Source of the DNA: Chloroflexota bacterium
GTDB taxonomy: Bacteria > Chloroflexota > Anaerolineae > CG2-30-64-16
Assembly: GCA_029555885.1 (NCBI GenBank)
Contig: JAKPQT010000465.1
Span: 1-43,360, forward strand
DNA length: 43,360 nucleotides
Direction: 5' to 3'
A model generated the notes under the pieces. The model saw only the letters and a program-made list of their open reading frames with translations. It did not search any database and had not been told where the DNA came from. The position numbers and the translations under genes were made by a program. Of this stretch, positions 7,660-16,740 are shown one piece after another (within the stretch, counting starts at the first letter, position 1; every line of letters begins with the position of its first letter).

Positions 7660-10625
7660 GTGAGATGCCCCCGCCAGGCCTGTGCGAGCGCGGGCAGGGC
7701 CGCCTCCACCACGGGCCGTCCATCCAGGCCGAGCAGCATGAAGCCGCCATCCTGCCGGACATCCCCCGCGTGTGCGCAGGGCAGCCCGGCCAAACAGGCT
7801 TCGAACTCAGCCGCATCCTGCGGCCGCACCTCCACCAGGAACCGGCCCAACGACTCGCTGAAGGCCAGTGTCGCGTCGCGGCCGGCCGCAGGCGTCTGCG
7901 GGATGCGGCGCAGGTCGAGCGCCAGGCCCAGCTCACCGGCCAGGCTCATCTCCGCGGCGGCCACGGCCAGCCCACCTTCCGAGCAGTCGTGACACGCCTG
8001 CACCAGCCCTGCAGCGATCGCGCGGTGGAGGCCGCGCAGCAGCTCAAGCCCCCGTTCGGGCGGCTGCGGCACGTTGGCCCCGACTAGATCGTGCAGGCGA
8101 TAGTAGGCCGAGGCGCCCAACTCGTCGCCTGTCAGGCCGAGCACGTAGACGCGATTGCCTGCCGCCTTCAGGTCGGATGTCACGGCGCGCGCCGTGTCCG
8201 GCACGATGCCGATGGCAGAGATAAGCAGCGTGCCGGGGATGGCGTGCTTGCGGCCGTCCGCGCCCGTGTATTCGTTGTTCAGGCTGTCCTTGCCGGAGAT
8301 GTAGGGCGCGCCGTAGGCCACTGCCGCATCATGGCAGCCCTCCGCGCAGCGCACCAGCCCGCCCAGGCGATCCGGCAGGTTCGGGTTGCCCCAGCAGAAG
8401 TTATCCAGCAGCGCGACCTGGTCGGGGTCAGCGCCGGCGGCCACGCAGTTGCGCAGCGCCTCGTCCACCGCGGCCCAGGCCATCGCATATGGGTCGAGCG
8501 CGCCGTACGCCGGGTTAATGCCCGCGGACACGGCGACGCCGCGACTGACGGTTGCAGTTTGCAGGTCTGAGGTTGCAGGCTGCCGGCGACCGCTCTGCGC
8601 CGAGGCAAAGCGGAGGTCCAGGACGGCCGCATCCGCTGGGCCCGCGCTGGCAACGCCGGTAAACGGTTTACCCACGCTCGCACCCTGCACTTCATGGTCG
8701 TACCGGCGAACGACATCCTCCTTGCTGCGGATATCGGGAGTCGCCAGCAGCGCAAGGAGCGTGGACGTCAGGTCGCCGCGCGCGCGGGCGGGCAGCACGG
8801 CCGGGTCCGGCTCGCGCGCCGCAGGCGGGGTCCAGACGGCCTGCAGGTGACGCCGCGGGATGCCGTGATGAAGGAAGTGCGCGTCCAGTCGGCCAACGAC
8901 GCGCTCGCCGCAGCGGAGGCTAATCTGCCCGTCGCCGGTGAACGTGCCCAGCGCGGTGGCTTCTACGTCTAGCCCTGCACAGATGGCCTGCACGCGCGGC
9001 CAGTGCACGGGCGGCACGGCCAGCACCATGCGTTCCTGGGCCTCGCTAAGCCAGATTTCCCACGGTTGCAGACCGCTGTACTTGAGGGGGACGCGCGCCA
9101 GGTCCACCTCCGCGCCCAGCTCCGCGGCCATCTCGCCCACGGCGGAGGACAGTCCGCCTGCGCCGCAGTCGGTGATGGCGGTATACAGGCCCTCGTCGCG
9201 TGCCAGAAGCACGGCCTCCAATGTCTGTTTCTCGTGGATCGGATGGCCGATCTGCACCGCGCTGCCCGCAATCTGACCGGTCTCGTGCGTCATCTCCATC
9301 GAAGAGAAGGTGGCTCCCCGCAGTCCGTCACGGCCCGTCCGACCGCCGATGACGACGACCAGGTCGCCCGCCTGCGCGGCCGAGCGGTGTGAGCCGTGGG
9401 GGAGGATGCCCAGGCAGCCGCAGAAGACCAGCGGGTTGGCCGTATAGCCGGGATCGTAGAGGATCGCGCCGTTGACGGTGGGGATGCCCATCTTGTTGCC
9501 GTAGTCCTCGACTCCGGCAGTCACGCCGTCAGCGATGTGTCGGGGATGCAGCACCCCGGCAGGCAGTTCCTCGAAGGGCAGGTCGGCCGGACCGAAGCAC
9601 AACACGTCGGTATTGGCAATCGGCCGCGCGCTGACGCCGATGACGTCGCGCACCACGCCGCCCACGCCTGTGTTCGCGCCGCCGAAGGGCTCGAGCGCGG
9701 AGGGGTGGTTGTGGGTCTCCACCTTGAAAGCCAGGTCCGTGTGCTCGTCGAAGGCGATGATGCCTGCATTATCGACAAAGGCCGAGCGTACCCAGGGCTT
9801 GCCGGCCCGTTCGGTCGCCGCGCGAATATAGGTCTTCAGCAACGAGTCGATACGGCGCACTGCCGTGGCCTGACCGCCATCCGTCGTGCGTTCCTCGTAA
9901 TCGATGAGTGCGCGGAAGGTCTTGTGGACGCAATGCTCGGACCAGGTCTGCGCCAGCATCTCGAGCTCGATATCTACGGGCTCGCGGCGCTCCCGGCGGT
10001 AGTAGTCCTGGATGGCGCACATCTCGGCCAGGTCGAGCGCCAGGCGACGCTCCCGGCTGATGGCTTCGAGGCCCGCGGCATCGGCTCCCGTCAGCGGGAT
10101 GAGTTCCACGGTGTCGTCTGCCGGTTGCAGGAGGGTGAAGGGCGGTGCGATCCGGCTGTTGACCGCGTAGGACTGGATGACGGGATTGGCGAACAGGGTG
10201 CTCAAGCGCGCCAATGCACGGGGCCCCAGCCGGCCGGATATCTCGTAGCGCTGGCCCGTCGCAGCGCGCGCCAGTCCGGCGATGCCGGCGACGCGCGCGC
10301 CTTCCAGCAGATTCTCGGCCACGCTGTCCGTGACGCCGGGGTGGAGCACAACTTCGACCGCCTGATGGCCGATCGCCTCGGCCTCTGAACCCGTATCGTC
10401 CAGGGGCGTCACCGTCGCGTCTTCGACCACCGGGTCGCAGAGCAGGCGCTCTGCCAGCCGGGCGGCGTCCGCGCTATCCAGCGCGCCCTCCAGAAAATAG
10501 AGATCGCTGACTGCAATGCGCTCGATTCCGGCAATGCCGAGCGCTTCAGCCTGGCGTTGCAGATTCTCGCCGCGCGCATCCCGCAGGCCCGTGCGTGTGG
10601 TGATCTGCACCCGGAAACACTTCAT
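7656..10625 (-). CDS. purL: FGAM synthase with N-terminal PurS-like domains fused to PurL
   Basis: Converts FGAR, ATP and ammonia to FGAM. 989 residues from the ATG at 10625 (MKCFRVQI); a GTG at 10655 is less likely because the PurS-type strand begins at the ATG. Residues 1-75 look like a PurS domain (strand, then [10 protein letters not shown] and a helix) and about 88-170 like a second copy ([18 protein letters not shown]). The PurL core follows: TWSEHC near 225, VETHNHPSA near 303, [36 protein letters not shown] and SEGGLAVA. There is no C-terminal glutaminase; PurQ supplies it. Residues about 675-697 are an unusual insertion matching a short repeat. First gene of the operon; no clear Shine-Dalgarno sequence. 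Confidence 0.93.
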   Translation of the reverse strand: MKCFRVQITTRTGLRDARGENLQRQAEALGIAGIERIAVSDLYFLEGALDSADAARLAERLLCDPVVEDATVTPLDDTGSEAEAIGHQAVEVVLHPGVTDSVAENLLEGARVAGIAGLARAATGQRYEISGRLGPRALARLSTLFANPVIQSYAVNSRIAPPFTLLQPADDTVELIPLTGADAAGLEAISRERRLALDLAEMCAIQDYYRRERREPVDIELEMLAQTWSEHCVHKTFRALIDYEERTTDGGQATAVRRIDSLLKTYIRAATERAGKPWVRSAFVDNAGIIAFDEHTDLAFKVETHNHPSALEPFGGANTGVGGVVRDVIGVSARPIANTDVLCFGPADLPFEELPAGVLHPRHIADGVTAGVEDYGNKMGIPTVNGAILYDPGYTANPLVFCGCLGILPHGSHRSAAQAGDLVVVIGGRTGRDGLRGATFSSMEMTHETGQIAGSAVQIGHPIHEKQTLEAVLLARDEGLYTAITDCGAGGLSSAVGEMAAELGAEVDLARVPLKYSGLQPWEIWLSEAQERMVLAVPPVHWPRVQAICAGLDVEATALGTFTGDGQISLRCGERVVGRLDAHFLHHGIPRRHLQAVWTPPAAREPDPAVLPARARGDLTSTLLALLATPDIRSKEDVVRRYDHEVQGASVGKPFTGVASAGPADAAVLDLRFASAQSGRRQPATSDLQTATVSRGVAVSAGINPAYGALDPYAMAWAAVDEALRNCVAAGADPDQVALLDNFCWGNPNLPDRLGGLVRCAEGCHDAAVAYGAPYISGKDSLNNEYTGADGRKHAIPGTLLISAIGIVPDTARAVTSDLKAAGNRVYVLGLTGDELGASAYYRLHDLVGANVPQPPERGLELLRGLHRAIAAGLVQACHDCSEGGLAVAAAEMSLAGELGLALDLRRIPQTPAAGRDATLAFSESLGRFLVEVRPQDAAEFEACLAGLPCAHAGDVRQDGGFMLLGLDGRPVVEAALPALAQAWRGHLT
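8551..8583. repeat. TTGCAG-type repeat inside purSL reading frame
   Basis: The plus strand shows three TTGCAG units in 33 bases (8552-8557, 8559-8564, 8573-8578). In the purSL frame it encodes about ten residues ([10 protein letters not shown]) between the DLRF segment and the RGVA segment, which are normally separated by only a few residues. Related sequence lies in the purQ-purC spacer. The frame is kept open. Confidence 0.5.
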
Positions 10626-10849
10626 GTCATTCACAATGGGCTTACCTGGCAACACAGATTTCGAATAGACGGTTTCTCAGAGCGAGGCTGCTGCTGGGGC
10701 GGACCTTCAAAGCGACTTCCGAGGGTAACCCGTCGGGATAGCCAGGGAAGGGTAGCATGTCTCGACGGTGAGCGCTTCCGGACCGAACAGGCTCGCTATG
10801 TGCGGCTTCCTGTCATAAAGATCCTGACGCTGCTATCAGTCTCGGTTCT
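10626..10849 (-). promoter_or_regulatory. Long untranslated leader of the purine operon
   Basis: About 225 bases separate the predicted start of transcription from the purSL ATG. Two potential stems are visible: a perfect 6-bp pairing of the 'ccgtcg' and 'cgacgg' segments near 10765 and 10728, and an 'agcg...cgct' hairpin near 10770-10797. I could not match it to the purine, PRPP/ykkC or tetrahydrofolate riboswitch consensus by eye. Its length ahead of a biosynthetic operon makes regulation by attenuation or a ligand plausible. Confidence 0.35.
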
Positions 10850-10855
10850 GCGCAG

Positions 10856-10885
10856 AGAATAACATGAAGGCCGCAAGGTTGTCAA
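10856..10885 (-). promoter_or_regulatory. Sigma70-type promoter of the purine operon
   Basis: On the minus strand there is a perfect TTGACA at 10885-10880, an 18-base spacer and TATTCT (4 of 6 consensus) at 10861-10856, pointing towards purSL. From 10886 to the dehydrogenase at 11094 I see no gene; a 72-codon plus-strand frame there has no family resemblance, and only a weak plus-strand promoter candidate (10971-11000) was noticed. Confidence 0.55.
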
Positions 10886-11093
10886 TCTCAACCCTGACAT
10901 CTCGCGCGTTTCACGCCTGGGGCATCACTGGCCGGTGGCGGATGATGCGGCGGGGCATGGTGCGGCGCAGTTGGGCAAAGGGGGCCAGGTGCGCGATGAT
11001 ATCGCCAGACGTACTGCGGCTCGTCAGTCGGCTGGGGCCGGTCGTGCTCGACCGCGTTGAGCCTGCCGAGCTCCAAATGTAAGGAGGGCAGCG

Positions 11094-11858
11094 ATGGGAC
11101 AACTGGATGGGAAAGTCGCGATCATCACGGGGGCCACGAGCGGAATGGGCCGGGGCATCGCGCGGCGCTTTGCGCGGGAGGGCGCGCAGGTGCTCGCGAG
11201 CGGGCGGGACGCGGCCAGAGGTGAAGCGCTGGTCAGCGAGATTGCCGAGGCGGGCGGTATGGCCCAGTTCGTCGCCGGCGACATCTCGACCGCCGCGGCC
11301 AACCGGCAGCTTGTCGAGGCGGCGCTGTCCGCATACGGCGGGCTCGACATCCTGGTCATGAGCGCGGGCGACCTCGGCCTGGGTTCGGTTGCCGATACGC
11401 CTCCTGACCTGTGGGATCGGACGGTCGCCACGAACCTCAGCGCCGTCTTCTATCTCCTGCACTACGGCATCCCGGCGCTGCGTCAGCGCGGCCGCGGCAG
11501 CGTGGTGGTCATCGGGTCGATTGCCGGATACAAGGTCTTTCCCAACCACGCGGCCTACTGTGCGTCGAAGGGCGCGCTGGTGCAACTCGTGCGCCAGGCC
11601 GCGCTGGACAACGGCCCCACCGTCAGGATCAACGCCATTCATCCCGGGCAGGTCGATACGCCGCTACTCTGGGATTCCGTGCGCGCCTTCCCCAACCCCA
11701 GTGAGATTGTCCAGCAGACCGCAGATCGGCTGCCGATGAAGCGGCTCGGCCAGCCGGAGGACATCGCGGCGGCAGCCCTGTTCCTGGCCGGCGATGGGGC
11801 ATCCTGGATTACCGGCGCGAACCTCGTCGTCGATGGCGGGTCGCTGCTGCTATCCTGA
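11094..11858 (+). CDS. Short-chain dehydrogenase/reductase (SDR), substrate unknown
   Basis: Classical SDR oxidoreductase of 254 residues, cytoplasmic, using NAD(P)H. It has the cofactor glycine motif TGATSGMG at residues 12-19, the NAG-type SAGD segment, catalytic Ser142, and the YxxxK pair Tyr155 and Lys159. The C-terminus (PEDIAAAALFLAGD, then ITGANLVVDGG) is that of FabG-like enzymes. SGRDA after the second strand suggests NADPH preference, which is inference. A strong Shine-Dalgarno AAGGAGGG at 11081-11088 fixes the start. It is monocistronic and converges on the secreted protease, 19 bases away, so context does not tell its substrate. Confidence 0.88.
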   Translation: MGQLDGKVAIITGATSGMGRGIARRFAREGAQVLASGRDAARGEALVSEIAEAGGMAQFVAGDISTAAANRQLVEAALSAYGGLDILVMSAGDLGLGSVADTPPDLWDRTVATNLSAVFYLLHYGIPALRQRGRGSVVVIGSIAGYKVFPNHAAYCASKGALVQLVRQAALDNGPTVRINAIHPGQVDTPLLWDSVRAFPNPSEIVQQTADRLPMKRLGQPEDIAAAALFLAGDGASWITGANLVVDGGSLLLS

Positions 11859-11877
11859 CGAAGCGTACTCCGGCGTC

Positions 11878-14800
11878 TTATGGGCATTCTGGCCCGGGAC
11901 ACGCGCACGCAGGACAGTCTGCTGCGGCCCACGCTTGCCCGATCGCGGTGAGCTGCTGCGTGGCGGGCTGCTGCACGAGAGGGCAATCGACCGGGCCGAT
12001 GTCAAGCAGGTCGCTGGTCGTGAAGTCCTTGATCGATCCGTCCGGGTTCGTGCGGCAGTCGTGGGTCGCGAACCACGCCAGGCCATCATAGTAAGGCGCG
12101 CTGCCGCCGGGGACCGCGTTGGCGATGAACCATGCCAGGAGGGGTTGCACAATCGTCGCGGCGGTAGCCGTTTGTGCGGCCGCACGACCTTCGGATGAGC
12201 CGGGTGGCGAGCCGCCCGGTTGCAGGTTGCCGATCTCGGTAATCCAGATGGGCTTGCCTGCGGTGACGGATGGAACGGCGGCCTGGAAATACGCGTGCGT
12301 GTCGAGCAGCGCAGCCTGGAGGCAGGCTGCATCGTCAGACGCACAGCCCGCGCTGTAGTTGGGATACGCATGGACGGCGATCCCGTCCAGCGGGCGCGGC
12401 GTTGGGTCCGGCTCCTCTGACGGTGCAGCCAGGTAGCTGGCAAAGGTGTTCCAGACCTCTTGCGCAATCGTGCCGGTGCTGCCCGATGCGCCGGGCAGCC
12501 GGAAACTGCCGAATGCGAAGAGCCGCGCCGCGGGATCTGCTGCCTTGATGGCGTCATGGTAGCGAATGTACTGCCTGGCGATGTATTTGCCCAGGCCGCC
12601 ATAGTTCGAGCCATCGAAGTAGTGTTGTTCGGGATAGTGCTGGTTGATTGCTGTGCCGCAGTTGTCGCCATCGTTGTTCAGATCGGGCTCGTTGAAGATG
12701 AGCCAGGCGCGGCCGGGATGGTCGCGCGCAAGGTCTGCCGCAGCCTGGGGGGAGATACTGCCGCCAACTTCGTCGGTGCAGTGGATCATCGGCACATAGG
12801 CCGGGTCGGTCCAGGGTCCGGCAGCGCCCCAGTTATAGTACCAGTCCGGGTTGAGGCCCCAGAATCCATTCGAGGCATTGGCGCCCGGCACTTCGCCGGG
12901 ATCTGCGATGCCCTTCCAGCCGTATGCGAGTGACGTGCTGCTGCCCGGCGTCAGCTCGAATTCGAACTCAGCCACGGGCGCCGAGTTGCCCGACACTGCG
13001 CCGCACGCGTTGGCCGCGCGGACGATGTAAGTGTGGTTGACCGCGGTATCGCCCAAGTTCGCGGCCTGATAGGTGGGCGTTGGCGTGACCGTGCAGCTAT
13101 ACGGCGCGGGGTTATCGCACGCCAGGCCGGTCGGGTCGAAGTACGGCTCGTTCTGCGCGGCCCAGACCTCGTACTGCGTCGCGTTTGCGGCTGCGGGCCA
13201 CTGGAGTGCGACGGTCGACGCATCCGGCGCGGCGATGCTGACCCCGGTGACCACGGCCGGCGCGGCGCACGGTGTGCACGAATACACGCGCACATCATCC
13301 ACGTACCATCCATCCCAGCCGTTGCAGCCGTCGCTGCCCACGTCCCAGCGGAATTGCACCGTGTCGCCTGGATCGACGCCGATGCGCGACAGGTCAAGCT
13401 GGCTCTGCCCCCACTGGCTGCTCACCGCGCCGCCGTCGCCGCCGGTCCATGCGGCCTGCCCTGCCATCGGATTGTCGTTGTTGGTGGTCGCTAACGTGGA
13501 GTTGTATGGGTTGAACGTGAACGCGGACGCCGGAACCAGGGTGAACGTGCCGCCGTTGACGCTGGCCTTCAGGTTGCCGCCGTCGTAGTCGATCTCCATC
13601 GAGACGAGGTGATCCCAGGCCATGCGCACGGGCGCGGCCGCGCCCGCGGGAATGCTGATGACGGGGCTGAGCAGCGATGTGATGCCGTTATCGAGGTCGC
13701 TGTTGCAGTCACCGACGACCGGATCGGGACCAAACACGACGCTGCCCGGACGGTTGTCCGGCGCGCCGGTGACGACCTGCCACGGGCGGCTGTCCCAGGT
13801 GGCGGGACTGACGGGCATCTCCTCGGTGGTCCAGCCGGTCATGCCCGTCTCGAAGTCCTGGAACAGCCAGTTCTGTGGACCTTCGCCCGCGGCCGTGCAG
13901 AGCGCGGGCGCGTTGGGGTTGAACATGGGTGCGAAGGTGCAGTTTGGCGCAGTACGGAGCTGCACGGCCAAGATGACCTTGTCCAGCTCGGCGCAGTCGG
14001 TGGACGTAATGGCGGGCGACGTCGCGCCCCAGGTGGCCGGGCCGGTGGTCTTCAGCTCATAGAGCGGCGCGCCGGTCAGCCCGGTGCAGGACGCGGCGAG
14101 CGCATCGGCGTGATCGGCAAAGTCGGTCGTCGGTCCCTGGTAGAAGCGTTGCGCGTGCCAGTAGATGTGCGCGGCCTTCGTCAGCCCGATGCCGGTGATA
14201 GTCTGGCCGTTGTACGTGCCGCCATCGACGAGCAGCGCAAACGCATGATTGGGCACGCCGGAGTTGGTGTGTACGCCTCCGCCGTCGCTGGTGCTGCACG
14301 TATAGCTGGCCGATAGCACTCTGCCTGGATCGCCATGACATTCGGGTCGCCACATATCGCGAATGGGCCAGCGGAAGGCCGGATCATCTTCGCCGGAGAG
14401 CCAGCGGTAGGTGTCGTCCACCCTGTCAGGGGTCGTGAAACTCTCTTTGGTCGAGCAGTAGCGGCCCTGTGCATCGCGTAGTCCACCGGGGGTGTCCTTG
14501 CCGCGGGCGTTCAGCAGATCGACCACCTCGCCCCAGATGTCGGAATAGGATTCATTGAGTGCGCCCGGCTGCCATGCGTAAATCAGGTTGTGGGTGTATT
14601 CGGTGTAGGCATGGCCCCACTCGTGCGCCACCGTATCGTCGCCGCTGACCTGGTTGCAGAACTGCGTGTTGACGCCGTTCCAACTGGCGTTGGGGCAGTA
14701 ACCGCCGCCGGGGTTGTACTTCGCAATGCTCTTGAGTACGACATCGAGGCCATCGTATGACAGCCAGGCGCCGTTGGTCAGGCTGCCCAGCAGGTTGTAG

Positions 14801-15654
14801 GTTTCCCCCGTGCCATTCAGGATGTTCTGGTACTCTGTGTCCGTGGGCCAGGGCGCGCCCTCCTGCCATTTGAGGTCGGCGGGCGCAAGCGTCGGACTGT
14901 ACAGCTCGCGGTAGAGTGCGCTGTCCATCATCGGGAACCGGTCGAGGATCGCCGCGGTCACGGCATCGACGAAAACCATCTCGCGCACGTCGACCCGGTT
15001 CGTCACTTCGACCTGATACGCCAGGTGGCTCATGCCCGGCACGCCCTGCATCAGCCCGGTGCGGTAGATGACCAGTTCGTTTCCGACTGCAAGCAGGTCG
15101 CCGTTCACCGGCCGGGTTGCGCCGGCCGTAACAGCGGCGATGGCCGCCTCAGCCGCCGCAGCAGGCTCGATAGCCGCGGCAGGAGCCAGGTCGATATCGG
15201 GCACGAAGGTGCCGTTTGCCGCGATCAGCCGGCCCGCGGCGTCGAAGTGGATGCGCAACTCGCCGCCGAAGACAGACACGCCGCGGTAGTTCTGGTCGAA
15301 GGTGAGGTGTGCTGCGCCAGTCAGGTCGGTCAGGCGCTCGCGCAGTACCAGCTCGCCAGAGGCATCGCGGATGCCGAACAGCCCACCGTACCGCGCGAAG
15401 AAGGCTCCGGCACGGGCCTCTGCTGTATCGCCGGGCAGCGCCAACGCAGTCTCCCGGGTCAGTCGCAGCGCACTGACAACGCCGGTCGCGCGTTTGAGGG
15501 TTATTTCTGCGCCGGCGGGGGTTTCGGCCCGGAGGCGATCAGCGGCAGCGCCGGACGGCCCCTCAGGCGCGGCGAGCGCGGCGGGAACCAGGGTCAGAAG
15601 AACGATCACGATCAGGGGCAAGCGCAGGACTCGCCACCCGCGGGCGTGCTGCAT
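11878..15654 (-). CDS. Secreted M4 (thermolysin-type) metalloprotease fused to jelly-roll, FN3 and glycosidase-like domains
   Basis: A 1258-residue exported protein. Residues 1-28 are a signal peptide (RVLRLPLIVIVLL, then ALA cleavage site). An FTP/PepSY-type propeptide follows to about 200. The protease has the zinc motif HEWGH (His344, Glu345, His348), the third ligand Glu368 in NESYSD exactly 24 residues on as in thermolysin, and His462 in GGGVHTNSGVPN as the transition-state residue. About 590-790 is a cysteine-containing MAM-like jelly roll (DFETGMTGW, GWYVDDVRV), 793-895 is FN3-like, and 903-1250 is a clan GH-A-like barrel with Glu989 (FNEPD) and Glu1140 (ITEIG) as candidate acid/base and nucleophile. 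ATG at 15654 has GAGGAG upstream. The frame extends further upstream without a signal peptide. Confidence 0.88.
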   Translation of the reverse strand: MQHARGWRVLRLPLIVIVLLTLVPAALAAPEGPSGAAADRLRAETPAGAEITLKRATGVVSALRLTRETALALPGDTAEARAGAFFARYGGLFGIRDASGELVLRERLTDLTGAAHLTFDQNYRGVSVFGGELRIHFDAAGRLIAANGTFVPDIDLAPAAAIEPAAAAEAAIAAVTAGATRPVNGDLLAVGNELVIYRTGLMQGVPGMSHLAYQVEVTNRVDVREMVFVDAVTAAILDRFPMMDSALYRELYSPTLAPADLKWQEGAPWPTDTEYQNILNGTGETYNLLGSLTNGAWLSYDGLDVVLKSIAKYNPGGGYCPNASWNGVNTQFCNQVSGDDTVAHEWGHAYTEYTHNLIYAWQPGALNESYSDIWGEVVDLLNARGKDTPGGLRDAQGRYCSTKESFTTPDRVDDTYRWLSGEDDPAFRWPIRDMWRPECHGDPGRVLSASYTCSTSDGGGVHTNSGVPNHAFALLVDGGTYNGQTITGIGLTKAAHIYWHAQRFYQGPTTDFADHADALAASCTGLTGAPLYELKTTGPATWGATSPAITSTDCAELDKVILAVQLRTAPNCTFAPMFNPNAPALCTAAGEGPQNWLFQDFETGMTGWTTEEMPVSPATWDSRPWQVVTGAPDNRPGSVVFGPDPVVGDCNSDLDNGITSLLSPVISIPAGAAAPVRMAWDHLVSMEIDYDGGNLKASVNGGTFTLVPASAFTFNPYNSTLATTNNDNPMAGQAAWTGGDGGAVSSQWGQSQLDLSRIGVDPGDTVQFRWDVGSDGCNGWDGWYVDDVRVYSCTPCAAPAVVTGVSIAAPDASTVALQWPAAANATQYEVWAAQNEPYFDPTGLACDNPAPYSCTVTPTPTYQAANLGDTAVNHTYIVRAANACGAVSGNSAPVAEFEFELTPGSSTSLAYGWKGIADPGEVPGANASNGFWGLNPDWYYNWGAAGPWTDPAYVPMIHCTDEVGGSISPQAAADLARDHPGRAWLIFNEPDLNNDGDNCGTAINQHYPEQHYFDGSNYGGLGKYIARQYIRYHDAIKAADPAARLFAFGSFRLPGASGSTGTIAQEVWNTFASYLAAPSEEPDPTPRPLDGIAVHAYPNYSAGCASDDAACLQAALLDTHAYFQAAVPSVTAGKPIWITEIGNLQPGGSPPGSSEGRAAAQTATAATIVQPLLAWFIANAVPGGSAPYYDGLAWFATHDCRTNPDGSIKDFTTSDLLDIGPVDCPLVQQPATQQLTAIGQAWAAADCPACACPGPECP

Positions 15655-15718
15655 GATGGGCTCCTCGTGCGAGAATGGGATGCGCGCGATCTGGCAGGGC
15701 CTTGGGCGCGCAGGAAGG

Positions 15719-15747
15719 AGTGTACTGCAGAGTGCGGTCGTCGCCAA
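15719..15747 (-). promoter_or_regulatory. Candidate promoter of the secreted protease
   Basis: Minus-strand TTGGCG (15747-15742) and TACACT (15724-15719) are separated by 17 bases, each matching consensus at 4 of 6 positions. This would start the transcript about 58 bases before the ATG at 15654. Confidence 0.35.
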
Positions 15748-15980
15748 GTTGCTCGAGTGACAGGTGAGATGCAACAGATGCAACCCGCGGAGCGTACCGG
15801 AACAGGATCGGGCACGACGGCGTCTCCCTTCGTGGAGTTGCCTGAGTGAGCGCATTGTTGCTGCTGGAGCACGGCGGTCAACGAACGGCCTATGGTACGG
15901 GCGAGTGCGCCACCGCTTCGCACGATGCGCTCATTCATGTTCCCGATTCGTTGACGGCCGCACCCCAGCGGCGGCGGCGT

Positions 15981-16010
15981 TTGGTTAATCGGGCCGTTTG
16001 GGTGTAGAAT
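15981..16010 (+). promoter_or_regulatory. Candidate promoter of the polysaccharide genes
   Basis: TTGGTT at 15981-15986 and TAGAAT (5 of 6 consensus) at 16005-16010 with an 18-base spacer. This would give a leader of about 45 bases before the Wzz-like gene. Confidence 0.45.
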
Positions 16011-16064
16011 GGCGTTCGCGCGCGACCGGAAACGGGCCGTGTCACCCACCATTTCGGAGAGTTT

Positions 16065-16730
16065 ATGGAGCTACGCGCCTATTTCGATATCCTCCGCCGG
16101 CGCGGCTGGATTATCCTCGCGACCGCGCTGGTTGCCCTGGTGCTCGCCACCGGGCTGGCGATGGTGCAGACCAAGACCTATCGGGCCACGGTGCGCGTCA
16201 GCACGGTTCCGGCGCGGCCCGACTGGGGCCTGGGCTCCAGCGCCAAAGAACTGCTCCGCAACTTCGTGATGATCATCAACACGCACGATATGGCGAACAA
16301 GGTCATCTCGACCGCGCGTCTGGATATGAGTTCCTACGATCTCCTTGCCAAGTTGACCGTCAGTGCAGAGCCGGATAACTTTGCCATCCGCATCGATGCG
16401 GTCGATGAGGACCCCCAGGTGGCCGCAAAGATCGTGCTCACGATGGCCGAGCTGTTCGTCAACGAACGGGTGGCCTACTACACGACGCTCGACAAGGACA
16501 ACCGCATCGAGGTCAAGATCACGGACAGCGTGATCGACGCGCCGCTCTACCGGCCCAACTGGCGGATGAACGCCATTGCCGGCTTTGTGCTTGGCGCGCT
16601 CTTGGGTACGCTCGTCGTGCTGGCGCTGGAGTGGATGGCGGCGGATATCCTCGCCACTCCCGATAAGGTCGAGCGCACGTTGGGCCTGCCGGTGCTCGGC
16701 GCAATCCCCGCGGCCGGCCGCAAGAAGTGA
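16065..16730 (+). CDS. Wzz/CapA-like polysaccharide chain-length or co-polymerase protein
   Basis: A 221-residue inner-membrane protein of the polysaccharide co-polymerase family, which sets polysaccharide chain length with a polymerase and a BY-kinase partner. Transmembrane segments are at about 15-33 (WIILATALVALVLATGLAM) and 168-190 (IAGFVLGALLGTLVVLALEW). Between them is an external domain with the YRATVRVS strand typical after the first segment. The cytoplasmic tail LPVLGAIP resembles the contact region preceding fused BY-kinases. GGAGAG lies upstream of the ATG. The next gene is the kinase-like ATPase 10 bases on, so this is a Gram-positive-style split pair. Confidence 0.8.
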   Translation: MELRAYFDILRRRGWIILATALVALVLATGLAMVQTKTYRATVRVSTVPARPDWGLGSSAKELLRNFVMIINTHDMANKVISTARLDMSSYDLLAKLTVSAEPDNFAIRIDAVDEDPQVAAKIVLTMAELFVNERVAYYTTLDKDNRIEVKITDSVIDAPLYRPNWRMNAIAGFVLGALLGTLVVLALEWMAADILATPDKVERTLGLPVLGAIPAAGRKK

Positions 16731-16740
16731 GACACTGCCC

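Larger units (their letters stand above)
15655..16064. other. Divergent intergenic region, no gene seen
   Basis: About 410 bases between the divergent protease and Wzz-like genes. Besides the two promoter candidates listed separately, I see only a short direct repeat of 'gatgcaac' near 15772-15786. The frames crossing it have no family resemblance and no start signals. Confidence 0.5.

Noticed and set aside
10626..10849. Purine or ykkC-type riboswitch in the purine leader
   Set aside because: The conserved core segments of those classes could not be found by eye on the minus strand; only generic stems are visible.
10864..11082. 72-codon plus-strand frame in the purSL-dehydrogenase gap
   Set aside because: No ribosome site, no family resemblance, and it overlaps the -35 box of the purine promoter.
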